A DNA stretch of 64,000 bases from Amyloporia xantha (Eukaryota; Basidiomycota; Agaricomycetes; Polyporales; Adustoporiaceae): positions 3,906,001 through 3,970,000 of the forward strand of contig JAYKKR010000002.1 in NCBI GenBank assembly GCA_036971615.1, read 5' to 3'. Below the pieces are notes generated by a model that worked only from the letters and a program-made list of their open reading frames with translations, searched no databases and was not told the DNA's origin. A program made the translations under genes and the position numbers. This document shows, piece after piece, positions 55,582 through 64,000 of the stretch (its first letter is position 1; each line of letters opens with the position of its first letter).

Positions 55582-55813
55582 GGGAGCCTGCGCCTTGGGG
55601 AAAAAACCCCTCTTTGTCTTTGGAGCCTGAGCCTTTCGCCGTGTTCGGACGGTAATCCTCTCTCTTCACCTTAGCTGAGCTAACACGACTCTGATCTCCT
55701 CTGCCCCGCCTCAGCGGGGAGGCTGATCGTCGGTTCTGATGGGAGTTCCCCATCATTGATGAAGCTCGACGGCCTCTAGACCCGTCCTGATACTGGCTAG
55801 ATATGCCATCCAT
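55316..55813 (-). CDS. Zinc-knuckle ORF of the YR retrotransposon
   Basis: 165 residues from ATG 55813 (MDGISSQYQDGSRGRR). The N-terminal half is Arg/Ser/Lys-rich and RNA-binding-like. The C-terminal half contains a cysteine/histidine cluster (CAICLGRHLREEIAKC, CLDWQRPAGCGAATHVHEC, SGCGSSSHGAHRC). It probably represents the nucleic-acid-binding part of gag, encoded separately from 56259-57191 or translated together by an unseen mechanism. Confidence 0.7.
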   Translation of the reverse strand: MDGISSQYQDGSRGRRASSMMGNSHQNRRSASPLRRGRGDQSRVSSAKVKREDYRPNTAKGSGSKDKEGFFPQGAGSHGRMVCAICLGRHLREEIAKCRSPTLWNGGVARCSRNRSGKIVNQDNIVLCLDWQRPAGCGAATHVHECSGCGSSSHGAHRCNLAETA

Positions 55814-56258
55814 CTAAGATTTGGTCATATCGGGGTGACAGAAGAGTGCATTTATGGAGGAGGGGGAACAGAGTTATTTAATTTTAGGTATGCGGGGTTA
55901 AAACGATCACGCCGATCCGTACGCGGGTGTAGTTACGACGAGGAATTGCAAAAGGTCGTTAAACGGCGAGGGGAGGAAAGAAAGGGGACGACGTTGTAAA
56001 CGCATGTACAGCCACGCCGGCCGATGAGATTATACAGGGGAAACGACCCCGGAGGTCACGCCGACCGAACACGCAAGATGCACGCACAAGGCCACGCCGG
56101 CCCGCAGGGTTGTGTGGATTGGGACGCAATACGGGTAGGTTGGAAGCCACGCCGGCGACCGCCCGGTTATGCACGACGCCGCGGAGGATTCGCGATGATT
56201 GGAACGAGGTGTTGGGGAGGGGAAAGGAGTTGGTGAAAAGGAGAGGACGACGAGATGG
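55814..56258. other. Spacer between transposon ORFs
   Basis: 445 bases with no ORF on the element's coding strand. It holds the four GCCACGCCGG-like repeats listed separately. Confidence 0.5.
56011..56155. repeat. Four copies of a GCCACGCCGG motif inside the transposon
   Basis: gccacgccgg at 56011-56020, 56091-56100 and 56146-56155, and gtcacgccga at 56055-56064. Spacing is 44, 36 and 55 bases. A related inverted sequence (tccggcgtgc) occurs near 52055-52065 at the other end of the element. The pattern could be a structural or priming signal of the retrotransposon. Confidence 0.6.
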
Positions 56259-57191
56259 TTAGCTCGGTTTTTGGATGAGGTTGGTAAAGGAACGTACCCT
56301 GTTAATCGCGGCCAACTGCGCCGCGTGGACTACTTCTGCGAGGCAGTTTTGTAGTGTCAAAAGGTTCAGTCTTCCGATGTTGAAGACCTCTTGGTCCTCT
56401 GCTGACGACAAGAGCAGCTCGTGCCAATGCCGACGTACCCGCTCTTGGTAGAGGAGTATCGCTGTCGTGCCGTGGCCCTGCCGGTGGAACGGATGCATTA
56501 CCAGAGAATAAAAGAAGGTGTTGAGGGCGTCGTAGTATGATTGCGGCCACATCGAGAGGGCGCGGATTTCGGTGAGTAAAACTGGAAAGCCTGTCTGGAC
56601 TTGCTCCCAGAGCAGGTCGCGGTCTTTCACGACGTTGCGCGATGCTTTGTGGGCTGCGAGAGGCTTAAAAGTTAGTACGTCGTCAACGCGAGCGATACCG
56701 AACGACTCCTCTGCGGTCGTGCGCTGGCTGTTCGAGGCGTCTGCGCAGCCTTCCGGGGTAAAATACCATAACTCGACGAACTCGAAGTTTTTGAGTTTGT
56801 TGATTGCGTACGCCGGAGTCTTCGCTTCGATGACATCTGGCGGGGCTAGGTCGCTGTTGAGAGTAGAAAGCTTGGGTCGCTTTTTCTCTGCGGCTTTGCG
56901 TTCTGCGTCGGCTTCTTTCGCCGCTGCCGCTGCTTGTTCCGCCAGTTCTGCGAGGCGGTGTTCCTCGGCAGCCTCTGCGATCTCGCGGTCGTGTTGTTGT
57001 TGAGCTGTCCATGCCAGTATACGCTCGGCTTGGTTCGCGTTCCATGCGTCCTTTAGGGCTTCTATAGCTTCTTCCTCGGAGAGGCCTGTGCCTGTGAATA
57101 TTGCTCTGACGGCCTGGAAGGCTGGCCGCCCATAGTCGGGACAGATCTCCAGCGCGGGGTCTGTCGCTATACGGGCTGGGATTTCAGCCAT
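56259..57191 (-). CDS. Gag-like ORF1 of the YR retrotransposon
   Basis: 310 residues from ATG 57191 (MAEIPARIATDPALEICPDY). An N-terminal UBA-like segment (TGLSEEEAIEALKDAWN) precedes an alanine/glutamate-rich coiled coil (HRLAELAEQAAAAAKEAD). A globular region conserved in fungal YR elements follows: TPAYAINKLKNFEFVELWYF, PEGC, MWPQSYYDALNTFFYSL, GHGTTAILLYQERVRRHWHE. It ends NLIQKPS at 56259. Assigned as gag by position (first ORF) and lack of enzymatic motifs. It is uninterrupted. Confidence 0.75.
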   Translation of the reverse strand: MAEIPARIATDPALEICPDYGRPAFQAVRAIFTGTGLSEEEAIEALKDAWNANQAERILAWTAQQQHDREIAEAAEEHRLAELAEQAAAAAKEADAERKAAEKKRPKLSTLNSDLAPPDVIEAKTPAYAINKLKNFEFVELWYFTPEGCADASNSQRTTAEESFGIARVDDVLTFKPLAAHKASRNVVKDRDLLWEQVQTGFPVLLTEIRALSMWPQSYYDALNTFFYSLVMHPFHRQGHGTTAILLYQERVRRHWHELLLSSAEDQEVFNIGRLNLLTLQNCLAEVVHAAQLAAINRVRSFTNLIQKPS

Positions 57192-57307
57192 GATGTGACG
57201 AGTCTTAAGGACGAGAACTTAGGATGTGAACTAGTATCGAAAGTCGAGACAAGTATTAAGAAAGTTTTTTAGAAAAAGTCTCAAGCCAGACGTGTTCAGT
57301 ATTAGCA

Positions 57308-57355
57308 TGCACGGTGGCGAGAGGAGAAAGCGTAAGCGCTCGCCACCGCGTGTGC
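57308..57355. repeat. GC-rich hairpin upstream of APN1
   Basis: cggtggcgag (57312-57321) and ctcgccaccg (57339-57348) form a perfect 10-base stem with a 17-base loop, extended outward by tgca/tgca-type pairing (57308 and about 57352). It lies between the transposon gag start and the APN1 ATG and may belong to the element's terminal repeat or to the APN1 promoter. Confidence 0.6.
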
Positions 57356-57442
57356 ACAGACATAACTCTAAGATGCGCTCGTGCCTCGCTACTCCCTAGA
57401 GGCGCTCAACTGCTGATCAGAGCGACGACCTCCTCGACCGTC

Positions 57443-59383
57443 ATGTCTACTGCTACTATTCGACGTAGTGCTCGGCTCATATCTGCAACTCGCGCTGCGT
57501 CTACAAGCAATGCAAGATCTACCGTTGCACTGGCGCAGCTCCAAGAAGAGGAACTCACTGAATTGGAAGACAGTCCGCCGTCGAGTCCAAGACCTCCCAA
57601 ACGCGCGCGGAAAGAAAAGCCGCGAGGCGAAACAGCTTCTCAAGCTTCTGGAAATATCAAGGGCGAACATGCAGAGCCTTCAGAGGCTATCAAAAAGGCT
57701 GCCAAGCGAAGGAAGGCACCGCCCGTCGAGCCGATTCCTACAGACTTCGCCCCGAGGACGCTGAGCGCATGGAAAGTTGGCCCACATGTGTCATCTGCAG
57801 GTGGAGTGGAGAATTCTATCATAAATGCTGCAAAAGTAGGGTGAGGATCACTTATCTCATATCTTAGCTGTAGCAGAAGTGCTAACACCTACGTTCCATC
57901 AGGGCCAATGCATTCGCTTTATTCTTGAAGTCACAGCGCAAATGGACTTCGGGCCCCCTTAGTTCTGACTCTGTATCGTCGTTCAAGACGCGTATGAAAG
58001 CCTTCGGGTATTCACCCGCGTACATTTTGCCACATGGCAGCTATCTCGTGAATCTCGGTAATCCTGATGAGTTTGTGATCATCTTTCTCGATTAAAACCT
58101 ACCCACTTAACAGCCTCGTGCAAGCAGAGAGAAAAGAGAGAAATCATATGCATGCTTTCTGGACGACCTTAAACGATGTGAGGAGCTTGGCTTGCACCTA
58201 TATAATTTCCAGTACGAGCTTAATCCTGCATCTACTGTACTTTCCCACTCACGCCCGTTCTAGTCCTGGTTCGACTGTTGGCCAAGCGACCACAGAAGAG
58301 TCGCTATCTCTCATTGCCCAATGCGTGAATCGAGCGCACAAAGAGACGGAGCACGTCGTGATCGTTCTAGAAAATATGGTCCGTCCTGTATCAGAGTTCA
58401 TTCTCCCATAATCAAATGGCCAGGTGCCATCAAGGCGGGCTCAGGGAATGTGATCGGCTCGTGCTTCTCAGAATTGGGTGGTATCATTCAGCAGGTGGAA
58501 GATAAAAGCAGAATAGGAGTTTGCTTAGATACATGTAAGTATTAGAGAATAGATGGTTGGAATAACTCCTGGGACTGACTCATTTTTAATAGGCCATATG
58601 TTTGCTGCGGTGAGTCGACGTACGAATAGGTGAAGGGAGAAATGACTTCAACCACGAGCCTTTTATCAGGGCTATGATATTAGAACAAAGGAAGGCTGGA
58701 AGTAAGCCAAAATCTATTGTTTTCAACCAATTGCTGAATGTGCCATTTGTCTAATCCCCAGCTCGACAAGTTTGTGCACTGCGGCATATACTGCAGCCCG
58801 TCATTGACCAAATTCTAGTGGCCGAATTTGAGCGAGAGATTGGGCTGGAATATCTCCGCGGTATGCATCTGAACGACAGCAAAGTTCCTCTGGGCAGCAA
58901 AAAAGACAGACACGAGAATATCGGATTGTACGTCTGATCTTTCCGCCATCGCGTTGATCGTTCTCCGGGCCAACTTAACACTTATACACACATGCCAGAG
59001 GACAGCTCGGCCTGTCGACATTTGCCCTCGTCCTCTCCGATCCGCGCACGAAAGACCTTCCTTTGATACTCGAAACTCCCGCCTTTGACGCCCCCGGCTC
59101 GGGCGGCGGACTCGGGGCGACGGGTGGCATGGACGTGTGGAAGAAGGAGGTCGAGGTCCTCAACCAGGTCGCGGTGTCGTCTGAGACTGGTGAGCAGCAT
59201 CTCGCAGGATGGCAGGCGGAAATCGCAGCGGTCGTGAAAACGGCCAGTGCTGCCAAGGATGCGAAGGGAAAGAAGAGCTCTGAAGGTGGCAGTAAGGCGA
59301 GAAAGAGAAAGAGGCCGGGGAAGGCTGAGGAGGAGGATGCAGATGCAGAATGCGACAGCTGTACAGAGGCAGAAGAGAGGTGA
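57443..59383 (+). CDS. APN1: AP endonuclease (endonuclease IV family)
   Basis: Base-excision repair enzyme cutting 5' to abasic sites. Start at 57443 ([18 protein letters not shown]). The N-terminal extension is basic with KR-rich nuclear-type signals ([21 protein letters not shown]). The TIM barrel starts at [20 protein letters not shown] and is spliced to [104 protein letters not shown], then LILETPAFD. Zn-binding residues (HVS, LHPGS, ENMAG, DTCH, HLND, DRHENIG, ETP) are all present. A long Lys/Glu-rich tail ends at 59383. The upstream 250 bases adjoin the retrotransposon. Confidence 0.9.
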
Positions 59384-59650
59384 TATGATGATATCGTGGG
59401 ACCATGACGTCTTTAAATTGTCGTAAGTACGCGGAGCGCTGTCGTTGAAAGCAAGTTGATTAATTTCACAGTTGTTCGTGAAGCATATGTCTTGTCATGA
59501 CTTAATAACGGATGGAGGAAGGTTCAACGTGGTATATATCGATTCAGCTAAGAATAATTCGACAACAGTTGTGTGCCAGTGATTCTATGGGAACAGCGAT
59601 GACCATTCTGTAGGACACAGTCCCGAATTCATTTCAATGAGTGGGGAACA

Positions 59651-60702
59651 TCAAATATCCCGCAGCCAAACCTTGATTTGTACCAACGTCGGCCGATTCT
59701 CAGGCTTCCTCTGCATGCAGGCCTCGTAGATCTTATCAAACGGAGGCAGCACGGGCCAATGTACGTATGGGCTACGCGGGTTGTTTGCATAGCACAACAA
59801 CTTGAGCAAGACACCAAGACCGTACACGTCGCTGGCAGTGGTGTATGCAGTGTCTGGTGTTTCATCAGACACCAGTAGCTCTGGGGCTTTGCACGCTTGC
59901 GATGCAAGACGGCACTCGAGGTCGCAGATCACGACAGGATCCCCGTGGAGGAAGTTGCGCGGTACGAAGTCACGGTATGTCAATCCGAGGGAGTGTAGAT
60001 AGGTGAGTCCCTCCACGATATCCAGCATCCATTTCTTTATGCTCGCAATAGACCTCTCCCGCAATGCAGCTGTGAACAAGTCACTTTTATACTTCGGGAA
60101 CAGCAGCTTGCCCTCCTCCGTGCGACCCAACAGCTGTATGATGTACGGCGAGCCACGGCACTTCAGGAGTATCTCGATCTCCCTGCGCGTCCTGGCAGGT
60201 TTGGCGAAGTGGATGCTGTCGTCGACAGATAGAACTGGGAGTGTGGCGAAGATGTCCTTCGCGTCTTCATCTAAACGATCCCAATCCTCCTCAGGCTCTT
60301 CGGGGTATGGTTTGAAATTGATTTCTCGCACGTCGTCACCGAAGATTTCAAGATGACAGCCGTATCTGGGTAGGTCCGTCTTGTACCGAAGGATGTCTCC
60401 AGATAGAGTGCCTGGTTTATCGACCAGATGCACGTAGAATGGCTCTTCTCCATACCAGATTTCTGCACCGTTGACATGAAAGTGAGTGTATCTGCCTCCC
60501 TTGGAGCTCGTCCACAGACGATACTTGAGGCAGTCACTAAGACTTTCTTCTTTTATACGTGCTATTTCAGTAAAGAACGCCTTTTCGTCCCAGGTTCGAC
60601 GCAATACTAATATCACCAATCAGAATGGTTCTGACAATATGAAGTTTGCTACTTACAGGATTGTGCTTTGCCTTTTTCACTGGCGTTGCGATCATTAGAC
60701 AT
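59651..60702 (-). CDS. Protein-kinase-like protein with altered DFG motif
   Basis: Start at 60702 (MSNDRNASEKGKAQS), spliced to LRRTWDEKAFFTEIARIK. The first about 170 residues are a non-kinase region (WTSSKGGRYTHFHVNGAEIW, FEIFGDDVREINFKPYPEE-like). The kinase fold follows: IHFAKPARTRREIEILLKCRG, SPYIIQLLGRTEEGKLLFP, WMLDIVEGLTYLHSLGLTYRDF with catalytic Asp and VPRNFL Asn, then DLE in ICDLECR instead of DFG, then KAPELL, DVYGLGVLLKLL and NRPTLVQIKVWL to the stop at 59651. Catalytic Asp/Asn and metal Asp are kept while F and G are changed. Similar proteins are expanded in Agaricomycetes (FunK-like) with unknown targets. Confidence 0.75.
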
Positions 60703-61504
60703 CGTGACAGGTTGGCGAAGGACGTGATACTAGCTAACAACGGCAAAAAGGAATTCACAAGCATCAGAATAAAGCAACTAAACGACCTCGAGATTGACTC
60801 ACCACACACAGGACGGGCAAGGTTTCCGTTGATAAACTGCGTTGAGTGTGCTCTCCTTTTATGCGGATGTGGAGCTGACCCGCGATTTGAGACTTAGACT
60901 AGTGCACACTGCCATCGTAAATCTTCGTGATGTCTCACACGCCGATGGCTTGATTGCTAGATAACAAAACACGGACTGTTAGTGTTGCATTTATTCCGCG
61001 ATTACCACTGCCAGAGACGTACTCAATGGAAAGATTTCTAGGTTTTGCTTTCGCTGTCACGGCATTGGATGTTACTCGCACAAATCTAGCGAATATCCCC
61101 AGTGGGGCCTATCGATAATCAGAAGGCAGGCTGACTCAGTATGTTCTGATACCGGACCCACATAAGCTGACTCACTTACTTCCGAGACAGGCAAGAACAC
61201 GAGTAAGTATTGGACCCACAATGCCAGCACATACACGAACTTTCGTCCCAATTCGCCCGCCGCATGTATGGGACAGCATGGCGTACCATCACCACTGTCA
61301 GACTGTGCCACTACTGCGGGTACCGCATCTATGTAAGATGATGCATGGATAGTGTACTGCCCGTATTATATCCGTGCAGTGCCACATATCTACGCCACAG
61401 TGAGGCTCAAAAATCCCCGGTATAAATGAGCAGAGAGACAGTAGAACTGCACTAAATCTCACTGTCAACTTCAACTCAGCTCTGTGCTCGTCACTTGCAC
61501 CGCT
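60703..61504. promoter_or_regulatory. Divergent intergenic region, 800 bases
   Basis: Between the kinase-like gene (minus) and the unknown gene (plus). TATA box at 61421. No gene or repeat found. Confidence 0.45.
61421..61426 (+). promoter_or_regulatory. TATA box of the gene at 61505
   Basis: TATAAA 84 bases upstream of the ATG, preceded by ccccgg. Confidence 0.6.
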
Positions 61505-62161
61505 ATGCAGTCTCTAGCTGCACTTTATAACGGCCTTCCCATTCTCCATGAGGCTGACAGCCGTTTCAAGGATCGCGAATCTCTCTTTGGTAGAATCGGA
61601 CCGCTACTAGCGAAATACGACAATCAATTTGGTCTTTGCCTAGTCCACGTCCATTGCACTCTTGACGAAGACGAACGGATGGTCTCTAGGGGTAATGTTT
61701 CGCAACCTGAACGTGGCGAGAACTCCTATCCGGAACGCTGGCTTGCTACCGGAGAAGCTTACGAGTTCAGTAGCGAGCCAACATACGAGCCGTCTCCGAC
61801 CCTCCTTGCAGAATTTAAAGAGATCGTAGGAGACATCGGTGTTCTTGGTTTGTGCTATGTTGGACAAGGGCACGACGGCACGGTGCTTCTGGAGACTGGT
61901 GTGGACCGGAAGAACGTTACCGAACCGGAACTTATCGAAACAGCATGGCTTCCTGCTGATCCTATGAATCCAACGACCATGGCGTGCATTCTAATGTGCG
62001 ACACGAGCGACACGGAAAGGGAAGGCCGCACACAGGAGCCAGAACCCACGTTCGTGCGACCGGCGATGGGTAAAACTTATCTTTGGGTTGGTGAGTCACC
62101 AATGGTATCCTGTAAAATCAATACTAAGATCTTTGATGTAGTGAATGAGGTCTGCGATTGA
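61505..62161 (+). CDS. Conserved basidiomycete protein of unknown function
   Basis: Single-exon ORF of 218 residues, start ATG 61505 (MQSLAALYNGLPILHEADSR), stop at 62161. Features: FGLCLVHVHCTLDEDERMVS with possible metal ligands (HVHC), YPERWLATGEAYEFSSEPT, LLAEFKEIVGDIGVLGLCYV and ETGVDRKNVTEPE. The combination LVHxHCxLxxDExMVxxGxVxQPE with YPERWL recurs in a fungal family I recall only as hypothetical. No signal peptide or membrane segment. The absence of introns is unusual among neighbours and, with the TATA box, may suggest inducible expression. Confidence 0.75.
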   Translation: MQSLAALYNGLPILHEADSRFKDRESLFGRIGPLLAKYDNQFGLCLVHVHCTLDEDERMVSRGNVSQPERGENSYPERWLATGEAYEFSSEPTYEPSPTLLAEFKEIVGDIGVLGLCYVGQGHDGTVLLETGVDRKNVTEPELIETAWLPADPMNPTTMACILMCDTSDTEREGRTQEPEPTFVRPAMGKTYLWVGESPMVSCKINTKIFDVVNEVCD

Positions 62162-62525
62162 CGATTGGGGACTTAGGATTTCGCTTCAGCTTATCTATTC
62201 CACTCGTGACACCACTCGGCACTTCATATTCGACTTGAACTGTTACTTTAACGGTGCCTTAATTCTTTATTGTATGTGCTTCAAGCCTGACTGTATATAT
62301 CTGTGGACACATGTGCATGTATAGATCTAGTATGGTCTTGAATTACTCTGTGTTTCAGTAAATCGGACAAATGTCCTTGACTCGAACCCACGTGATCGCG
62401 ATAAGTCGCGTGTAAATCTTGTGTAAATCGTCGTCGCCACTGTCTCCAGGCGTCCGACGCGCATCGAACAGTCCCCGTGGTGTCACTCAATTCAGGGTGC
62501 CAACACTCATCGGACGCCTTGTAAT
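62162..62525. other. Intergenic, 363 bases
   Basis: 3' UTR of the unknown gene and promoter of the next. A minus-strand ORF here (62281-62670) is a shadow of the next exon. Confidence 0.4.
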
Positions 62526-64000
62526 ATGGATCTGACAAGGGCAACAAACGCGAATCTTCTGCTTGCGCTGCGCACTTTGGGTATATATATGGAACGCGAC
62601 CGTCTGGTGCTGGACAGCATGCCAATGCACGAACAGAGAGATCGCTTACAGAAGGCATTCGACCGTGCACTAGAGAACTGCTGCATCATGACACTTCTCT
62701 TCGACGTCAAGGAGGCACGTGCTGGTAGGCTGAAGCTGTCCTCCTTACCCAAGTGGCGTGGATGGCAGGAAGACAAGACGGAATTCTACCGCGTGATGCA
62801 CCTTCTCGCTCCGCCTTCTGCGAGCGAACTGGACGTGAAAATGAACGCCCTTGTGAAGGCTCTAGGTGGGTCAGCATGATGCGAAGGCATAAACGGGTTC
62901 TGATCTTTGCTACTAGGAAAGCATTCAATATGGGGTCCAATAAGAATGGGCAGGTATTCCATTGAAGTTTGTCCTCATCTCCTCTATTGTTGTAACCACG
63001 AATAAGTGTTCATTTTTGGTCTAGGAAAGCGCTCAGATCCAAGGAGCTTCTGTCAGAATCAAAGCTGACATACCCGAACTCGAAACTTTCATCATGCGCT
63101 GCTTTTTATCAATGGTATGTATCATTGACATCCATGGAACATCTTGCAGAGGGAATTGCTGGGCCATCACCAACATTCCCGCCAAGAACAACAATGACAC
63201 CCAAAATGAGCCCTGGCCGAGTGTGGCGCAGGCCGTGGTGGCTATGCAGCCTCTGGATGTCATTGAAATCGAGCTCCCCGCAGACATCGACACGCCTGAA
63301 AACGAGAATGGAGAATACGAGATGAGAAAACATGGCTATGTGGGAAACACGAACAGAAGAGCCATACCCGTTGTGGTGGTTCGATATGCGACTGCTTTAC
63401 CAGGTCTTGGTAAGAGAGAGGTCGGTACGTCCGGACATACCGGAAAAGTAGCAAAGGTCTGACGCTTGTCGTAGGATGTGCAGTCTCTCATCAGGCACGC
63501 TCGCATTGAGCCCGGGGACCCTGGGACCTCATATATCACGCCAGCCCAGCATGCATTGATCTCGCACTTGCTGTAAGTTCACTGTCATTTGGATTATGCA
63601 TGCATCGATGTGTACGTGACGTCGTTGTCCAACTTCGTAGGGAGTCCAACAGCCGTCGTATGGCAGCATCGGACAAGAAGAAATACCAACAGGACGTGCC
63701 TCGCCACGTGCGAGAAACGAGCTCCATCTCGTTCTTCAGCCCGATATACTGCCCCTCTCATGAGATCGCGGACCAACTCGAGATTGGACGTAAACCGCGA
63801 CTGGCGTGTGCTGTCTGCCTGGAGGAGCAGAGTGCAGACGTGAGACTGTTCTTTTGCTCCGGATGCTCCGGTGAGTATAATAATGAATTATCGCATGGCT
63901 TCGGTCCTCTTACCGAACTCTGTCAACCTTCAGGAGTGGCGTACTGTTCGCCTGAGCACCAGCAGCAGGACTGGACGCCGTCTCACAAAGCCGAATGCCG
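62526..64000 (+). CDS. MYND zinc-finger protein, 3' end beyond the window
   Basis: Start at 62526 (MDLTRATNANLLLALRTLGI). Exon 1 is helical (LQKAFDRALENCCIMTLLFD, GWQEDKTEFYRVMHLLAPP) and ends KAL. A short exon AFNMGSNKNGQ joins ESAQIQGASVRIKADIPELE, running on to VAMQPLDVIEIELPADID and VVVRYATALPG. Later exons: DVQSLIRHARIEPGDPG, ESNSRRMAASDKKKYQQ, then the MYND finger CAVCLEEQSADVRLFFCSGC | VAYCSPEHQQQDWTPSHKAEC at the window edge. MYND fingers bind proline-rich partners. Exon 2 boundaries are the least certain. The position of MYND after about 320 residues differs from the N-terminal MYND gene at 48589-49562, so they are not recent duplicates. Confidence 0.7.

Larger units (their letters stand above)
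52173..57191 (-). mobile_element. DIRS/Ngaro-like tyrosine-recombinase retrotransposon (coding extent)
   Basis: On the minus strand the order is gag-like ORF, zinc-knuckle ORF, RT/RNase H ORF and tyrosine recombinase ORF, all open without internal stops. There is no aspartic protease, no integrase and no flanking direct LTR, and a tyrosine recombinase is present, so it belongs to the YR retrotransposons. No methylase domain is visible between RNase H and recombinase, which favours Ngaro over classical DIRS1. The true ends were not fixed; they lie outside the given coordinates, between the MITE (51707) and APN1 (57443). Confidence 0.85.

Noticed and set aside
56011..56155. CRISPR-like array
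   Set aside because: Repeats are only 10 bases, spacing is irregular, and the context is a eukaryotic retrotransposon.
52173..57191. LTR (gypsy/copia) retrotransposon
   Set aside because: No integrase, protease or long direct repeats; a tyrosine recombinase is present instead.

Overview
This window reads as nuclear DNA of a filamentous basidiomycete, probably an Agaricomycete. The genes are dense and broken by many short GT-AG introns of about 45 to 100 bases. Several families are typical of Agaricomycetes: CYP63-like P450s, TKL-type kinases with a helical N-terminal region, BTB and MYND proteins, and a tyrosine-recombinase retrotransposon. A wood-decay (Polyporales-like) source is an inference from the P450s only. 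Exon structures were read by eye, so internal splice sites are approximate unless stated.

Layout. 1-5144: two tandem CYP63-like P450 genes on the minus strand, the first cut by the window edge. 6398-13170: two minus-strand kinase genes related in their N-terminal halves; the left one appears to be a fusion of an active-looking TKL kinase with a BCK1-like pseudokinase. 13749-16709: a Cys-pair (zinc-binding-like) protein and an acidic coiled-coil protein. 17072-19226: two tandem G-protein gamma subunit genes. 19803-29122: conserved housekeeping genes, namely eIF2B beta, an intron-containing tRNA-Arg, bifunctional tryptophan synthase, divergent cytosolic asparaginase with ankyrin repeats, and a Csm1/Pcs1-like kinetochore protein. 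29770-34850: a tandem segmental duplication, each unit holding a divergent pair (small membrane protein and kinase-fold protein); the left copy is decaying and the right copy is intact.

35110-49562: VPS11, ATP synthase subunit j, an NAD(P)-binding protein, an alpha/beta hydrolase, a BuGZ/ZNF207-like protein, a BTB protein and a MYND protein, interrupted by a 210-base tandem repeat and a GC-rich MITE. 50264-57191: a small unknown gene, a Tc1/mariner-type MITE with TA target-site duplication, and an apparently intact DIRS/Ngaro-like retrotransposon (gag-like, zinc-knuckle, RT/RNase H and tyrosine recombinase ORFs). 57443-64000: AP endonuclease APN1, a kinase-like gene with a modified DFG motif, a conserved unknown gene, and a C-terminal MYND gene that runs off the right edge.

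Neighbouring genes mostly do not form a pathway, as is usual in fungi. The informative arrangements are tandem paralogues (P450s, kinases, G-gamma subunits, the duplicated segment), close divergent promoters (TRP5/asparaginase, hydrolase/BuGZ, VPS11/ATP18) and the transposon cluster at 47.5-57.3 kb.
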